Positions 45,608 through 55,425 are shown, counted from the first letter of the stretch. The stretch: 64,000 nucleotides of DNA from an uncultured Christensenellaceae bacterium (GCA_944383905.1 CALWRI010000010.1:1-64000); one strand, 5' to 3'. Notes: generated by a model from the sequence alone, not told the origin. Program-made: numbers and translations.

Positions 45608-46879
45608 ATGGAAGAAATCAAACGACAAAACGCAAAGTACGTCGTTGACTTTGCAAAAGAAATAATCGACAAAACGGGTCCGCGTCTGCCCGCCACCCCA
45701 GAAGAAAAACTCGGTGCGGAAATGATCGCGGAAAAAATGCAACAGGCGACAGGGAGACCCTCCGTTACGGAAACTTTCGTCTGCGCTCCGAGAGCGTCGA
45801 TAGCCGCGATCCCGATACTCGGCTTCATCGGCATAATAAGTTTCGGATTGTATTATATTTCGCCGATTGCCAGCCTTATCTCCACTGTTCTCGATTTTAT
45901 TCTCGCAGCCGTCCAGGTATTCACCTATTCGGGCAAACTCGACTTCCTTTTCAAGAAAGGTGAATCTCAAAACGTATACAACACGGTCGAGCCTTCAAGC
46001 GGCAACACAAAACGCACGATAATGCTCGCGGGGCATATGGACAGCAGCTGGAACTGGAATCTTTCTCTCACGAATCCGAAGACGGCTATCCTCAAAACGG
46101 TTATCGGCGTAGTCAGTATCCTCGCGCTTCTCATAATATCCTTGGTCGCGATCTGCGTAGGCAACCTGAGCTTTATGTCGATCAAAGACCTCGCAACGGC
46201 GGAAACCTACACGGGGCTCGAAATTTTCAGAATAATACTTTACTTCCTCCCCCTGCTCTGCCTGCCCGGCTGCTATTGGTTGAGCATTTATCTGACATGG
46301 GATAAAAAGAAGGCGTCACCCGGCGCGATGGACAATCTGACCGGCTGCGGACTCGCCGTCGCGATCGCAAAGTATTACACCGAAAATCCCGACAAGGCTC
46401 CCTCCGACTGCCGCATAATCTGCATGGGCTTCGGCAGCGAAGAAGCGGGTCTCAAAGGCGCCTCGGCTTTCTGCGATAAGCACAAGGACGACGGCTTCTT
46501 CGACGACCACACATACGTCCTCAACCTCGACTCTTTCAGGGACGCGGACTATTACAACGTCGTCAACGGCGACGTGTGGCTCAAAAGCACTTTCGACAAA
46601 GATCTGACCGACGTCTGCTTCAAAGTTATGGAAGATATGAATCTCAATCCCAAGATCATCAAAAATCCTGCGGGCGGTTGCGATTCCACTCCTCTGACGA
46701 GACTCGGCGTTAAAACCGTCACGCTCAACGCGCAGAATCCGACGACGACCGACTATTATCACACCGTAAAAGACACGGTCGAAAACCTAAACGAAGACGT
46801 GCTGGCAACCTCTTTCGAACTTCTCTTAAAAACAGTCGACGCGATTGCCGAATACGACGAAAAACGCAATTTGAAATAA
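45608..46879 (+). CDS. Membrane-associated M28-family zinc peptidase
   Basis: About 423 residues. Zinc ligands are visible in order: His of LAGHMDSS, Asp of GAMDNLTG, Glu pair GSEEAG, Asp of NLDSF and His of DYYHTVKD. Hydrophobic segments (AAIPILGFIGIISFGLYYIS, VIGVVSILALLIISLVAICV, IFRIILYFLPLLCLPGCYWL) interrupt the fold, which suggests an integral membrane aminopeptidase. The substrate is unknown. Monocistronic. Confidence 0.85.
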   Translation: MEEIKRQNAKYVVDFAKEIIDKTGPRLPATPEEKLGAEMIAEKMQQATGRPSVTETFVCAPRASIAAIPILGFIGIISFGLYYISPIASLISTVLDFILAAVQVFTYSGKLDFLFKKGESQNVYNTVEPSSGNTKRTIMLAGHMDSSWNWNLSLTNPKTAILKTVIGVVSILALLIISLVAICVGNLSFMSIKDLATAETYTGLEIFRIILYFLPLLCLPGCYWLSIYLTWDKKKASPGAMDNLTGCGLAVAIAKYYTENPDKAPSDCRIICMGFGSEEAGLKGASAFCDKHKDDGFFDDHTYVLNLDSFRDADYYNVVNGDVWLKSTFDKDLTDVCFKVMEDMNLNPKIIKNPAGGCDSTPLTRLGVKTVTLNAQNPTTTDYYHTVKDTVENLNEDVLATSFELLLKTVDAIAEYDEKRNLK

Positions 46880-46892
46880 TTTCCAAGACAAC

Positions 46893-46927
46893 AAAAAAAG
46901 ACGGGGCTTTCTCCCCGTCTTTTTTTG
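46893..46927. terminator. Bidirectional terminator between M28 and macrodomain genes
   Basis: AGACGGGG (46899-46906) and CCCCGTCT (46913-46920) with long A and T flanks. Confidence 0.92.
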
Positions 46928-46937
46928 TTGTCGTTAA

Positions 46938-47453
46938 TCAGTATTTCGTATTCTTCAACGTGAGAATATATTGCGCGTATATTCTCTCTGAAAAACAATA
47001 AAAATCCACCCTTAAGGCATAATCCTTGTTTTTCTCCTTCCAATCGGAAACCGCGTCCACAGCGATCCTGGTCGCCTTTTCAAACGGATAACCGTAAACC
47101 CCCGTTGAGACAGAGGGAAAAGCTATGCTGCGCAGACCGTTCGCCTTTGCGAGATCGAGTGACGAGACGTAACATTTCGCAAGCATCTTCGCGTCGTCGG
47201 GCGAGCCGCTGTATATCGGTCCGACGGTGTGGATGACGTACTTTGCTTTTAGTCTGTATCCCTTTGTGATTTTTGCTTCGCCCGTCTCGCAACCGCCGAG
47301 CGCAGCGCATTCCTTTGCAAGCTCCGGCCCCGCTGCCCGATGTATGGCGCCGTCGACCCCGCCTCCGCCCGAAAGACTCTTGTTGGCGGCGTTAACGATA
47401 CAGTCGCAGTCGCTTTGGGTGATGTCTCCCAACAAAACTCTGGCGTCTTTCAT
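46938..47453 (-). CDS. Macrodomain protein, probable O-acetyl-ADP-ribose deacetylase
   Basis: 171 residues of a MacroD-type macrodomain: [43 protein letters not shown] and [12 protein letters not shown]. It removes ADP-ribose or deacetylates O-acetyl-ADP-ribose. GGGGAGGG precedes the ATG. It stands alone between terminators; no ADP-ribosyltransferase is adjacent. Confidence 0.94.
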   Translation of the reverse strand: MKDARVLLGDITQSDCDCIVNAANKSLSGGGGVDGAIHRAAGPELAKECAALGGCETGEAKITKGYRLKAKYVIHTVGPIYSGSPDDAKMLAKCYVSSLDLAKANGLRSIAFPSVSTGVYGYPFEKATRIAVDAVSDWKEKNKDYALRVDFYCFSERIYAQYILTLKNTKY

Positions 47454-47641
47454 AAGCCCTCCCCGCGCGCCGCAAAGCGATACCGACGCGCGCTCTGCAC
47501 TTCTATGTACTTTCAGTTTATCATTGCACTGGCTTTTTTGTCAATACCGAAGTTTTTACCCGCGTCCGAGCGATGAGATCAACGCTTTTCAAAACGTACG
47601 GCGATTATCTTATAAACCTGCTTTAACCTACACGGACAAAG

Positions 47642-47671
47642 AAAAAAGATCCCGCTTTTTTGCGGGATCTT
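47642..47671 (-). terminator. Terminator after carB-dapF
   Basis: AAGATCCCGC (47646-47655) and GCGGGATCTT (47662-47671), with a minus-strand T run. Confidence 0.88.
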
Positions 47672-47693
47672 CAGTTTCCTTAAACCGTCGGGG

Positions 47694-50600
47694 TCAGATC
47701 TCTATCTCGCCGTCGAACACTTTGACTGCGGTACCCGTCATGTATACGGCGTCGCCCGTATATCTTACGGTCAGATCTCCGCCGGGCTGTTTGACGGTGA
47801 CGTCCTCGTCCTTGGCGCACAGTCCGTTTTCCACAGCCGCGACGACCGCAGCGCACGCACCCGTACCGCACGACCTCGTTTCGCCGCTGCCTCTCTCCCA
47901 CACTCTCATCTTTATCGTGTGATCGTCGAGGACTTTGACGAATTCGGTGTTCACTCTCTCGGGGAACAGCGCGTCGGTCTCAAACGCCGCGCCGACCTTG
48001 TTCACGTCGAAGCGGTCGAGGTGTTTGAGAATTACGACGCAATGCGGGTTGCCGAGGTTTACGCAGGTTATGTCGTATACCGTGCCGTCGACGACGTGCT
48101 TCATGCCGACGATCCTGCCCTGCGCGTTCGCGGGTATCTTCGCGGCGTCGAATTCGGGAGCGCCCATGTTGACCGTGATATAAGTCGCCTCGCCCTTTTC
48201 GGTCTTGATGCTTATCTCTTTGAACCCGGAGAGCGTCTCCACCGTGAATTCGCGCTTGCGGACGATATTGTTGTCATATAGATATTTCGCGACGCACCTT
48301 ATGCCGTTGCCGGACATTTCGCCTTCGGTGCCGTCGAGATTGAACATTCTCATCTTTGCGTCCGCGTTCTTCGAAGGCAATATCAGTATCACGCCCTCTC
48401 CGCCTATACCCGTATATCTGTCGGAAAGTCTGATCGCGAGCATTTCGGGGCTGTCGATCGGGTTTTCGAGGCAGTTGAAGCAGATATAATCGTTGCCCGC
48501 GCCGTGCATCTTAGTAAACTTTCGGAGCGTCTTGCCCTTGCGTAGCTTGTTGATGTCCACAAGCTCGGTATTGAACTCCGAATACCTGCTCATCAGGCTG
48601 TTTGCGACCGCGTTGGCAGTATCTATCGAAGTCAGGCACGGAATAGCCCTTTCGACCGCTTTGCGCCTTATCTTGACGCTGTCGCGCGTGGGCAGTTTGC
48701 CTTTGGACGACGTGGATATGATGTAGTTGACCTTTCCGCTCTCGATGAGCGTGAGGTTGTTGTTGACGTGGTTCTGGTGTATCTTGTCCACGACGATGAC
48801 GTCCATGCCGAGGTCTCTTATCACCTTTGCGGTACCCGCCGTCGCGTAAAGCGTATATCCGAGGTCTTCGAACTTCTGCGCGATCTCGCCGATCTCGCTC
48901 TTGTCCTGGTCTCTGACGGTGATGAATATGCCGCCCTTTTTCTTCATCTTGTAACCCGCCGCAACGAGTCCTTTGAACAACGCCTCTTCCAGAGTGCCCG
49001 CAATGCCGAGCACTTCTCCCGTGGACTTCATTTCGGGTCCGAGTTGCGTGTCCACGTTGGTGAGTTTCTCAAACGAGAACACAGGCACTTTGACCGCGAC
49101 GTAAGGCGAATTGGGATAAAGACCCGTGCCGTAACCCATATCCTTGAGCTTTTCTCCGAGTATCGCGCGGGTCGCGAGATCCACCATCGGAACGCCGGTG
49201 ACCTTGCTCAGATAAGGGATCGTGCGGCTGCTTCTCGGATTGACCTCTATGACGTAAAGCTCGTTTTTGTAGATCAGATACTGAATATTGACGAGCCCGA
49301 CCGTATGCAAAGATACCGCAAGACGTTTGGAGCAGTCGACGATGCGCTCCGTCATCTCGTCGCCGAGGTTCCATGCGGGATAGACCGCTATCGAGTCGCC
49401 CGAGTGTATGCCTGTCCTCTCGACGTGCTGCATTACGCCCGGAATGAGGATATCTTCGCCGTCGCATATCGCGTCGATCTCAAGCTCCTTTCCCATCAGG
49501 TATTTGTCGATAAGCACGGGGTTTTCAATGCCTTGTGCGAGAATAACGTCCATATATTCCTTGACGTCGTCGTCGCTGTAACATACCGTCATGTTCTGTC
49601 CGCCGAGGACGTAAGAAGGACGGAGCAGCGTCGGATAGCCTATTTCGTTGGCAACGCGGAGCGCCTCTTCTTCGGTCATGACGGTAAAGCCCTTCGGACG
49701 CTTGATATCCAGCCTTTCGAGAAGCTCGTCGAACTTCTCTCTGTCCTCCGCCATATCGATGTATTCCGCCTGCGTGCCGAGGATCCTGATATTCTTTTCA
49801 CGCAGCATCTTGGTCAGTTTGATCGCCGTCTGACCGCCGAAAGCGACGACGACGCCGTACGGCTTTTCGGTGTTGAGGATGCTCAATACGTCTTCGTTGG
49901 TGAGCGGCTCGAAATACAGCCTGTCCGCCGTATCGAAGTCGGTCGAGACAGTCTCCGGGTTGTTGTTGACGATGACGACCTCAAAGCCTCTCTCTTTGAG
50001 CGCCCATACGCAGTGGACGGACGCGTAGTCGAATTCTATACCCTGACCTATCCTTATCGGACCGCTGCCGAACACAACGATGCGCTTTTTGTCCGTCTTG
50101 TTGTTTTCGAGAAACTCAAGCGCCTCGTTTTCGTCGTCGTAGGTCGAATAGAAATAAGGGGTCTCGGCGCTGAATTCCGCCGCGCAGGTATCGACCATCT
50201 TGTAAGAAGCGTAACGCTTGTTTTTGATCTTGTCCTTGCTGAAACTCTCGATCGTCTTGTCGAGATAACCCATCTTTTTGGCTTCGAGATAGAGCTCGTC
50301 GGTAAGCGGCTCGCTCGCGAGACGTCTTTCCATCTTCACGAGATTCTTATATTTGTTGAGGAACCACTTGTCTATCTTGGTCTTGTTGTATATCTCGTCG
50401 ACGGAGAAGTCTCTCTTGAGCGCTTCGTAAACCGCAAATATCCTCTCGTCGTCGCAGTCGTTGAGTTTTTCGGAAAGCTCGCCGTCGCTCATGGCGATGA
50501 ACTTTTCGCTGTTGAGCGTATCGTGAGATATCTCCGCGCCTCTGACCGCCTTGAGTATCGCCTGCTCGAACGAAGTGCCTATGCTCATGACCTCGCCCGT

Positions 50601-51734
50601 AGCCTTCATCTGCGTACCCAGCTTGCGGCTTGCGTAGAAGAACTTGTCGAAAGGCCACTTGGGGAACTTGACGACGATGTAGTCGACGGACGGCTCAAAG
50701 CACGCGTACGTCGTGCCCGTGACCGCGTTGAGTATCTCGTCGAGAGTGTATCCTATCGCGATCTTCGTCGCGACTTTTGCAATCGGATAACCCGTCGCCT
50801 TCGAAGCGAGCGCGGAAGAACGCGAAACGCGCGGATTAACCTCTATGACCGCGTATTCGAAGCTGTCGGGCCTCAACGCGAACTGCACGTTGCAACCGCC
50901 CTCAACGCCGAGCGCGTCGACTATCTTAAGCGCCGCGCTTCGCAGCATCTGGAATTCCTTTTCCGCAAGGGTCACGGTGGGAGCGACGACTATGCTGTCG
51001 CCCGTATGCACGCCGACAGGGTCGACGTTTTCCATCGAGCATATCGTGATGCAGTTGCCCTTGCTGTCGCGCATCACCTCGAATTCTATCTCCTTCCAGC
51101 CGCTTATGCACTTTTCGACAAGGATCTGATGTATCGGAGAACTGCGCAGACCGCCTTCCGCGATCTCCACGAACTGATCTTCGTTGTCCGCAATGCCGCC
51201 GCCCGTGCCGCCCAGCGTGAACGCGGGACGTATGATGACGGGGTATCCGATCTTTTTCGCGACTTTCTTGCCCGCCTCGAGATCGTTGACGACTTCGGAC
51301 GGAATCACGGGTTGATCGATCTCCGCAAGCGTATCCTTGAATGCCTGTCTGTCCTCCGCGCGGTCGATCGTCTCGGGATTCGCGCCGAGAAGCCTGACGC
51401 CCATCTTGTCGAGGAAGCCCTCCTTTGCGAGCTGCATCGAAAGGGTGAGTCCGTTTTGTCCGCCCATCGTGGACAGAAGACTGTCGGGGCGCTCCTTTTC
51501 GATTATTCTCTTTACCGTATTCAGAGTGAGGGGCTCGATGTATATCCTGTCCGCGACGGCGTTGTCCGTCATGATAGTCGCGGGATTGGAGTTTACGAGG
51601 ACGACTTCGAGTCCGTCGGCTTTAAGCGCGCGGCACGCCTGCGTACCCGCATAATCGAATTCCGCCGCCTGTCCTATGACGATAGGACCCGAGCCTATAA
51701 CCATTACCTTGTGTATGTCTTTGTTGAGTGGCAT
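47694..51734 (-). CDS. carB-dapF: Carbamoyl-phosphate synthase large subunit fused to diaminopimelate epimerase-like domain
   Basis: A continuous 1346-residue frame. Residues 1 to ~1050 are a full CarB: two ATP-grasp halves (VMVIGSGPIVIGQAAEFDYA and IVVFGSGPIRIGQGIEFDYA) and the MGS-like regulatory domain. After a linker (ELVDINKLRKGKT) a DapF domain begins at ~1073 (FTKMHGAGNDY). DapF needs two cysteines: the second is present (GSGETRSCGTGAC, Cys1289), but the first is Ser1141 in GEMSGNGIRC. CarB makes carbamoyl phosphate for pyrimidines and arginine; DapF makes meso-diaminopimelate. The ATG overlaps the carA stop. No frameshift is visible at the joint. Confidence 0.9.
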   Translation of the reverse strand: MPLNKDIHKVMVIGSGPIVIGQAAEFDYAGTQACRALKADGLEVVLVNSNPATIMTDNAVADRIYIEPLTLNTVKRIIEKERPDSLLSTMGGQNGLTLSMQLAKEGFLDKMGVRLLGANPETIDRAEDRQAFKDTLAEIDQPVIPSEVVNDLEAGKKVAKKIGYPVIIRPAFTLGGTGGGIADNEDQFVEIAEGGLRSSPIHQILVEKCISGWKEIEFEVMRDSKGNCITICSMENVDPVGVHTGDSIVVAPTVTLAEKEFQMLRSAALKIVDALGVEGGCNVQFALRPDSFEYAVIEVNPRVSRSSALASKATGYPIAKVATKIAIGYTLDEILNAVTGTTYACFEPSVDYIVVKFPKWPFDKFFYASRKLGTQMKATGEVMSIGTSFEQAILKAVRGAEISHDTLNSEKFIAMSDGELSEKLNDCDDERIFAVYEALKRDFSVDEIYNKTKIDKWFLNKYKNLVKMERRLASEPLTDELYLEAKKMGYLDKTIESFSKDKIKNKRYASYKMVDTCAAEFSAETPYFYSTYDDENEALEFLENNKTDKKRIVVFGSGPIRIGQGIEFDYASVHCVWALKERGFEVVIVNNNPETVSTDFDTADRLYFEPLTNEDVLSILNTEKPYGVVVAFGGQTAIKLTKMLREKNIRILGTQAEYIDMAEDREKFDELLERLDIKRPKGFTVMTEEEALRVANEIGYPTLLRPSYVLGGQNMTVCYSDDDVKEYMDVILAQGIENPVLIDKYLMGKELEIDAICDGEDILIPGVMQHVERTGIHSGDSIAVYPAWNLGDEMTERIVDCSKRLAVSLHTVGLVNIQYLIYKNELYVIEVNPRSSRTIPYLSKVTGVPMVDLATRAILGEKLKDMGYGTGLYPNSPYVAVKVPVFSFEKLTNVDTQLGPEMKSTGEVLGIAGTLEEALFKGLVAAGYKMKKKGGIFITVRDQDKSEIGEIAQKFEDLGYTLYATAGTAKVIRDLGMDVIVVDKIHQNHVNNNLTLIESGKVNYIISTSSKGKLPTRDSVKIRRKAVERAIPCLTSIDTANAVANSLMSRYSEFNTELVDINKLRKGKTLRKFTKMHGAGNDYICFNCLENPIDSPEMLAIRLSDRYTGIGGEGVILILPSKNADAKMRMFNLDGTEGEMSGNGIRCVAKYLYDNNIVRKREFTVETLSGFKEISIKTEKGEATYITVNMGAPEFDAAKIPANAQGRIVGMKHVVDGTVYDITCVNLGNPHCVVILKHLDRFDVNKVGAAFETDALFPERVNTEFVKVLDDHTIKMRVWERGSGETRSCGTGACAAVVAAVENGLCAKDEDVTVKQPGGDLTVRYTGDAVYMTGTAVKVFDGEIEI

Positions 51735-52798
51735 TATCTTTTCTCCTCCGTTTTAGCGATAAAGTTTTCGATGATAAACTGCGTGTCGAGAGGACCGCCG
51801 CATTCTTCGGGATGGAATTGCACCGAAACCGCGCTCTTATAAGAAAGACCCTCGCAGGTGCCGTCGTTGGCGTTGACGTAAAGAAGTTTCGCGTTTGCGG
51901 GGATCGCGTTGTTGTCCACGGCGTAACCGTGATTTTGCGAAGTGATGAATATCCTGTCTCCGAAAGTCTCTTTGACGGGCTGGTTGCCGCCGCGGTGACC
52001 GTATTTGAGCTTGTAAGTCGTGCCCCCCTGCGAAAGAGCGAGTATCTGATGCCCGAGACTGACGGCAAGCATGGGTATTCCCGCTTTGAGCAGCTTGTCC
52101 GCCTGCTCCGCTTCCGTCTTGCAGTCCGCGGGATCTCCGGGGCCTCCGGAAAGGACTATGCCGTCCGGCTTTGAAGCGAGCACGTCTTCCGCCTTCGCGT
52201 CGTGCGGGAAACGGGTGACTTTGCAGCCGCGTTTTACGAATTCCGCGACGAGGTTAGCGCTTTCGCCGTAATCGACGACGGCGATATTGCCGCTTCCTTC
52301 GCCGAAAGTCTCCTTCTTTTTGCAGGAAGCGTCCGCGACCGCGCCTTTGATCCTGTATTCCCTGACTTTTTTCATCGTCGCGGCGTCGGGATCGGGATTT
52401 GAAGTGATGATACCGTTCATCACGCCGTTTTCCCTGATCGTCTTCGTCAGATGACGCGTATCCACTCCGCAGATCGCAACGACGCCGTTTTTGACCAGCA
52501 TATCGCCGAATTTTCCTTTACAACGGAAGTTGGACGGATCTTCGCACAACTCGCGACAGACGTAACCCGAAAGTTTTATCGACGCAGGGTCGTAATCTTC
52601 GGGAATGTCGCCGTAATTTCCTATCAGCGGGAACGTCTGCACGACGATTTGTCCCGAATAGGTCGGATCGGCGACCGTCTCGAGGTAACCGCCCATAGAA
52701 GTCGTGAAAACGACCTCTCCGATCACATCGCCGCGAGCGCCGACGCCGTAGCCTTCAAACTTGTCTCCGTTTTCCAGAATCAGATAAACTTTGTCCAT
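51734..52798 (-). CDS. carA: Carbamoyl-phosphate synthase small subunit with Cys-to-Ser nucleophile
   Basis: 354 residues: the CarA N-terminal domain (FTTSMGGYLETVADPTYSGQ) and a class I glutamine amidotransferase domain (IVLSGGPGDP, then VQFHPEECGGP with the His-Glu pair). The nucleophile elbow, normally GICLGHQ, reads AVSLGHQ: residue 247 is Ser (codon AGT, 52058-52060). The enzyme should not hydrolyse glutamine and would supply only a structural subunit, with CarB using free ammonia as in vertebrate CPS I. It has its own promoter and overlaps carB by one base. Confidence 0.9.
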   Translation of the reverse strand: MDKVYLILENGDKFEGYGVGARGDVIGEVVFTTSMGGYLETVADPTYSGQIVVQTFPLIGNYGDIPEDYDPASIKLSGYVCRELCEDPSNFRCKGKFGDMLVKNGVVAICGVDTRHLTKTIRENGVMNGIITSNPDPDAATMKKVREYRIKGAVADASCKKKETFGEGSGNIAVVDYGESANLVAEFVKRGCKVTRFPHDAKAEDVLASKPDGIVLSGGPGDPADCKTEAEQADKLLKAGIPMLAVSLGHQILALSQGGTTYKLKYGHRGGNQPVKETFGDRIFITSQNHGYAVDNNAIPANAKLLYVNANDGTCEGLSYKSAVSVQFHPEECGGPLDTQFIIENFIAKTEEKR

Positions 52799-52868
52799 AA
52801 AATTTCCTCATACCCGCAAGAGCGCGGTTTTTTAGAGCGCGTACGCGCCTGTAAATTCTTTACTAATA

Positions 52869-52897
52869 ATATTACCATACTATTGCACCGTCCGCAA
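52869..52897 (-). promoter_or_regulatory. Promoter of carAB
   Basis: TTGCGG (52892-52897), 17 nt, TAATAT (52869-52874). The leader has a GCGCGTACGCGC palindrome but no PyrR element or riboswitch I recognise. Confidence 0.65.
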
Positions 52898-52987
52898 GAC
52901 ATTTTTTAATTTTTTCACCGCCTTGCGCCCGCTTTTTTCACACGCGAAAAAAATATAATTTTGTGCCTTTCAACCCCTGTCAAACAA

Positions 52988-53016
52988 ATGACATAATCCG
53001 TGCGTTGTGCTATAAT
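52988..53016 (+). promoter_or_regulatory. Promoter of purF-asnA
   Basis: ATGACA (52988-52993), 17 nt, TATAAT (53011-53016). No purine riboswitch is visible in the short leader. Confidence 0.75.
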
Positions 53017-53047
53017 TCTATTATATTTTTTCTGCGGAGGAATTCGT

Positions 53048-54451
53048 ATGTCGCGCAAACTCAACGAAGAATGCGGTATTTTCGGTATCTACAACAAATC
53101 GGGCATCAGACAGCTTGGCAATCTCGTCTATTTCGGTCTCTTCGCCCTTCAGCACCGCGGTCAGGAAGCCGCCGGCATAGCCATCAACAGAGACGGCAAC
53201 GTCGTGATCCAGAAGAGCCTCGGTCTCGTCAGCGATGTCTTCAAGGACTCCCCGATGATCTCCATGGACGGCGACATCGCGGTCGGTCACGTCAGATACT
53301 CGACGACCGGCAGCAATACGCAGGAAAACGCTCAACCCCTTTGCGCAAAATACTACAAAGGATCGCTCACGATCGCTCACAACGGCAATATCTGCAACGC
53401 GGACAAGCTGCGCAAAGAGCTTTCCGAACAGGGATCCATATTCCACTCCACCAACGACAGCGAGATAATAGCGTATCTCATCGCAAAAGCGCGCATACAT
53501 ACCAAGTCGATCGAAGAAGCGGTCAAAGCGATCGTTCCGATGCTCGAAGGTTCCTTCTCCCTGCTCGTCATGAGCCCGCGCAAACTCATCGCGGTAAGAG
53601 ATCCTCACGGCATCCGTCCTCTCTGCATGGGCAAGATCAAGGACAGCATCGTCTTTGCCAGCGAGTCCTGCGCTCTCGACACCGTGGGCGCGACATTCGT
53701 CAGAGACGTCAAGCCGGGCGAGATATACGTCGTCAATCAGACGGGCGAATTTTCTATGGAAGATTACTGCAACCGTCCTTCCGCGCTGTGCATATTCGAG
53801 CATATTTACTTTGCCCGTCCCGACAGCGTCATCGACGGACAAAGCGTCAACGAAGCGCGCGTCGAAGCGGGTAAAATGCTCGCCAAACAGCACCCCGTCG
53901 AAGCAGACGTCGTCATCGGCGTGCCCGACAGCGGTCTTTCAAGCGCGATAGGCTATTCCATACAGAGCGGCATCCCCTACGGCGTCGGTCTCATCAAGAA
54001 CAGATACATCGGCAGGACGTTCATCCAGCCGTCGCAGGCAATGAGAGAAAGAAGCGTCGCGCTCAAACTCAACGTACTCAAAGCCAATATCGACGGCAAA
54101 CGCGTCATCGTTATCGACGACTCGATCGTCAGAGGCACGACGCTCGCCAACATAATCAAAATGCTCAAAAAAGGCGGTGCGACCGAGGTCCACGTCCGTA
54201 TAAGCAGCCCCAAATTCATATATCCCTGCTTCTTCGGCACCGATATTCCCGACAGAAGCCAGCTCGCAAGCGTCAATTACACCCACGACGAGCTGTGCAG
54301 GAAGATAGGCGCGGATTCTCTGGGCTTCCTCGATACCGACAGCGTGGACGAGATCGCAAAGTTCAGCAAAGTCTCCTTCTGCAAGGCTTGCTTTACCGGC
54401 AACTACCCGTGTCCCGTCCCCGAGAGCGTCAACAAAACGGAGTTTGAATAA
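53048..54451 (+). CDS. purF: Amidophosphoribosyltransferase
   Basis: 467 residues. A class II glutaminase with Cys9 (EECGIFGIY) after a short propeptide-like leader, then a PRTase domain with the PRPP loop VIVIDDSIVRGTTLANI. Cys residues near the end (FCKACFTGNYPCPVPE) suggest the [4Fe-4S] type. It commits PRPP to purine synthesis. GGAGG precedes the ATG. asnA starts 2 nt after its stop. Confidence 0.96.
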   Translation: MSRKLNEECGIFGIYNKSGIRQLGNLVYFGLFALQHRGQEAAGIAINRDGNVVIQKSLGLVSDVFKDSPMISMDGDIAVGHVRYSTTGSNTQENAQPLCAKYYKGSLTIAHNGNICNADKLRKELSEQGSIFHSTNDSEIIAYLIAKARIHTKSIEEAVKAIVPMLEGSFSLLVMSPRKLIAVRDPHGIRPLCMGKIKDSIVFASESCALDTVGATFVRDVKPGEIYVVNQTGEFSMEDYCNRPSALCIFEHIYFARPDSVIDGQSVNEARVEAGKMLAKQHPVEADVVIGVPDSGLSSAIGYSIQSGIPYGVGLIKNRYIGRTFIQPSQAMRERSVALKLNVLKANIDGKRVIVIDDSIVRGTTLANIIKMLKKGGATEVHVRISSPKFIYPCFFGTDIPDRSQLASVNYTHDELCRKIGADSLGFLDTDSVDEIAKFSKVSFCKACFTGNYPCPVPESVNKTEFE

Positions 54452-54453
54452 TT

Positions 54454-55425
54454 ATGACAGACCTCCTGCAAACGGAAATCAAAATAAAATATCTGAAAGA
54501 CAGCTTTGAGCGCCTGCTCGCGTCAAAGCTCAACCTCACGCGCGTCTCCGCTCCCCTCTTCGTGCTCGAAGAAAGCGGACTCAACGACAACCTCAACGGC
54601 GTCGAGCGCGCGGTATCGTTCGATATTAAGCAGACGGGCAAGGTCGCGGAAGTCGTCCACAGCCTCGCAAAATGGAAGAGATACGCTCTCCACGAATACG
54701 GTTTCGAGCCGCAGAGCGGTCTCTATACCGACATGAACGCGATACGTCGCGACGAAGTGTGCGACAATCTGCACTCTGTATACGTCGATCAGTGGGATTG
54801 GGAAAAGGTCATCACCAAAGAGGACAGGACGGAAGAATATCTCAGATCCACGGTGGAAAAGATATACGAAGCGCTCAAAGAGTGCATGAACGCGCTCGAA
54901 GGACATTTCGGCGAAAAGACCACGTCTCTGCCCGACAAGATCACTTTTGTGACAACGCAACAGCTCGAAGATATGTACCCCGATCTCGCTCCGTCGCAGA
55001 GAGAGACGGAGTTTGTCAGAAAATGCGGCGCAATGTTTCTCATGCAGATCGGCGGCAAGCTCCGAAGCGGCAAAAAGCACGACGGAAGAGCTCCCGACTA
55101 CGACGACTGGTCGCTCAACGGAGACATCGTCCTCTACTATCCCGTGCTCGACAGAGCTTTCGAGATCTCCTCGATGGGCATACGCGTCGACAAGGATTCT
55201 CTGATAAAGCAGCTCGAGCTCGAAGGTCAGATGCAGAGACTTGAATTCCCCTTCCACAAAGCGCTCGTAAACGGCACTCTCCCGCTCACGATCGGCGGCG
55301 GTATCGGTCAGTCGAGACTGTGTATGTTCCTGCTCGGCAAACGTCATATCGGCGAAGTTCAGTCTTCGATATGGCCGCAGGAAATGGTCGAGGATTGCAA
55401 AAAACAAGGCATTACGTTGCTGTAA
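54454..55425 (+). CDS. asnA: Aspartate-ammonia ligase (asparagine synthetase A)
   Basis: 323 residues of the class II synthetase-like AsnA fold: VSAPLFVLEESGLNDNLNGV, KWKRYALHEYGF, GLYTDMNAIRRDE and TIGGGIGQSRLCMFLLGK. It makes asparagine from aspartate, ATP and free ammonia. It is co-transcribed with purF and is one of several ammonia-using enzymes nearby. Confidence 0.96.
   Translation: MTDLLQTEIKIKYLKDSFERLLASKLNLTRVSAPLFVLEESGLNDNLNGVERAVSFDIKQTGKVAEVVHSLAKWKRYALHEYGFEPQSGLYTDMNAIRRDEVCDNLHSVYVDQWDWEKVITKEDRTEEYLRSTVEKIYEALKECMNALEGHFGEKTTSLPDKITFVTTQQLEDMYPDLAPSQRETEFVRKCGAMFLMQIGGKLRSGKKHDGRAPDYDDWSLNGDIVLYYPVLDRAFEISSMGIRVDKDSLIKQLELEGQMQRLEFPFHKALVNGTLPLTIGGGIGQSRLCMFLLGKRHIGEVQSSIWPQEMVEDCKKQGITLL

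Noticed and set aside
46938..47453. Macrodomain protein as part of the TIR system
   Set aside because: ADP-ribose chemistry would fit, but it is over 11 kb away, isolated by terminators and widespread as a housekeeping gene.
48768..51842. 1024-aa open frame antisense to carB
   Set aside because: CarB motifs fill the other strand; this frame has no recognisable domain or start signal.
52799..53047. Purine riboswitch or PyrR element between carA and purF
   Set aside because: Both leaders are short and lack the conserved junction or anti-antiterminator sequences.
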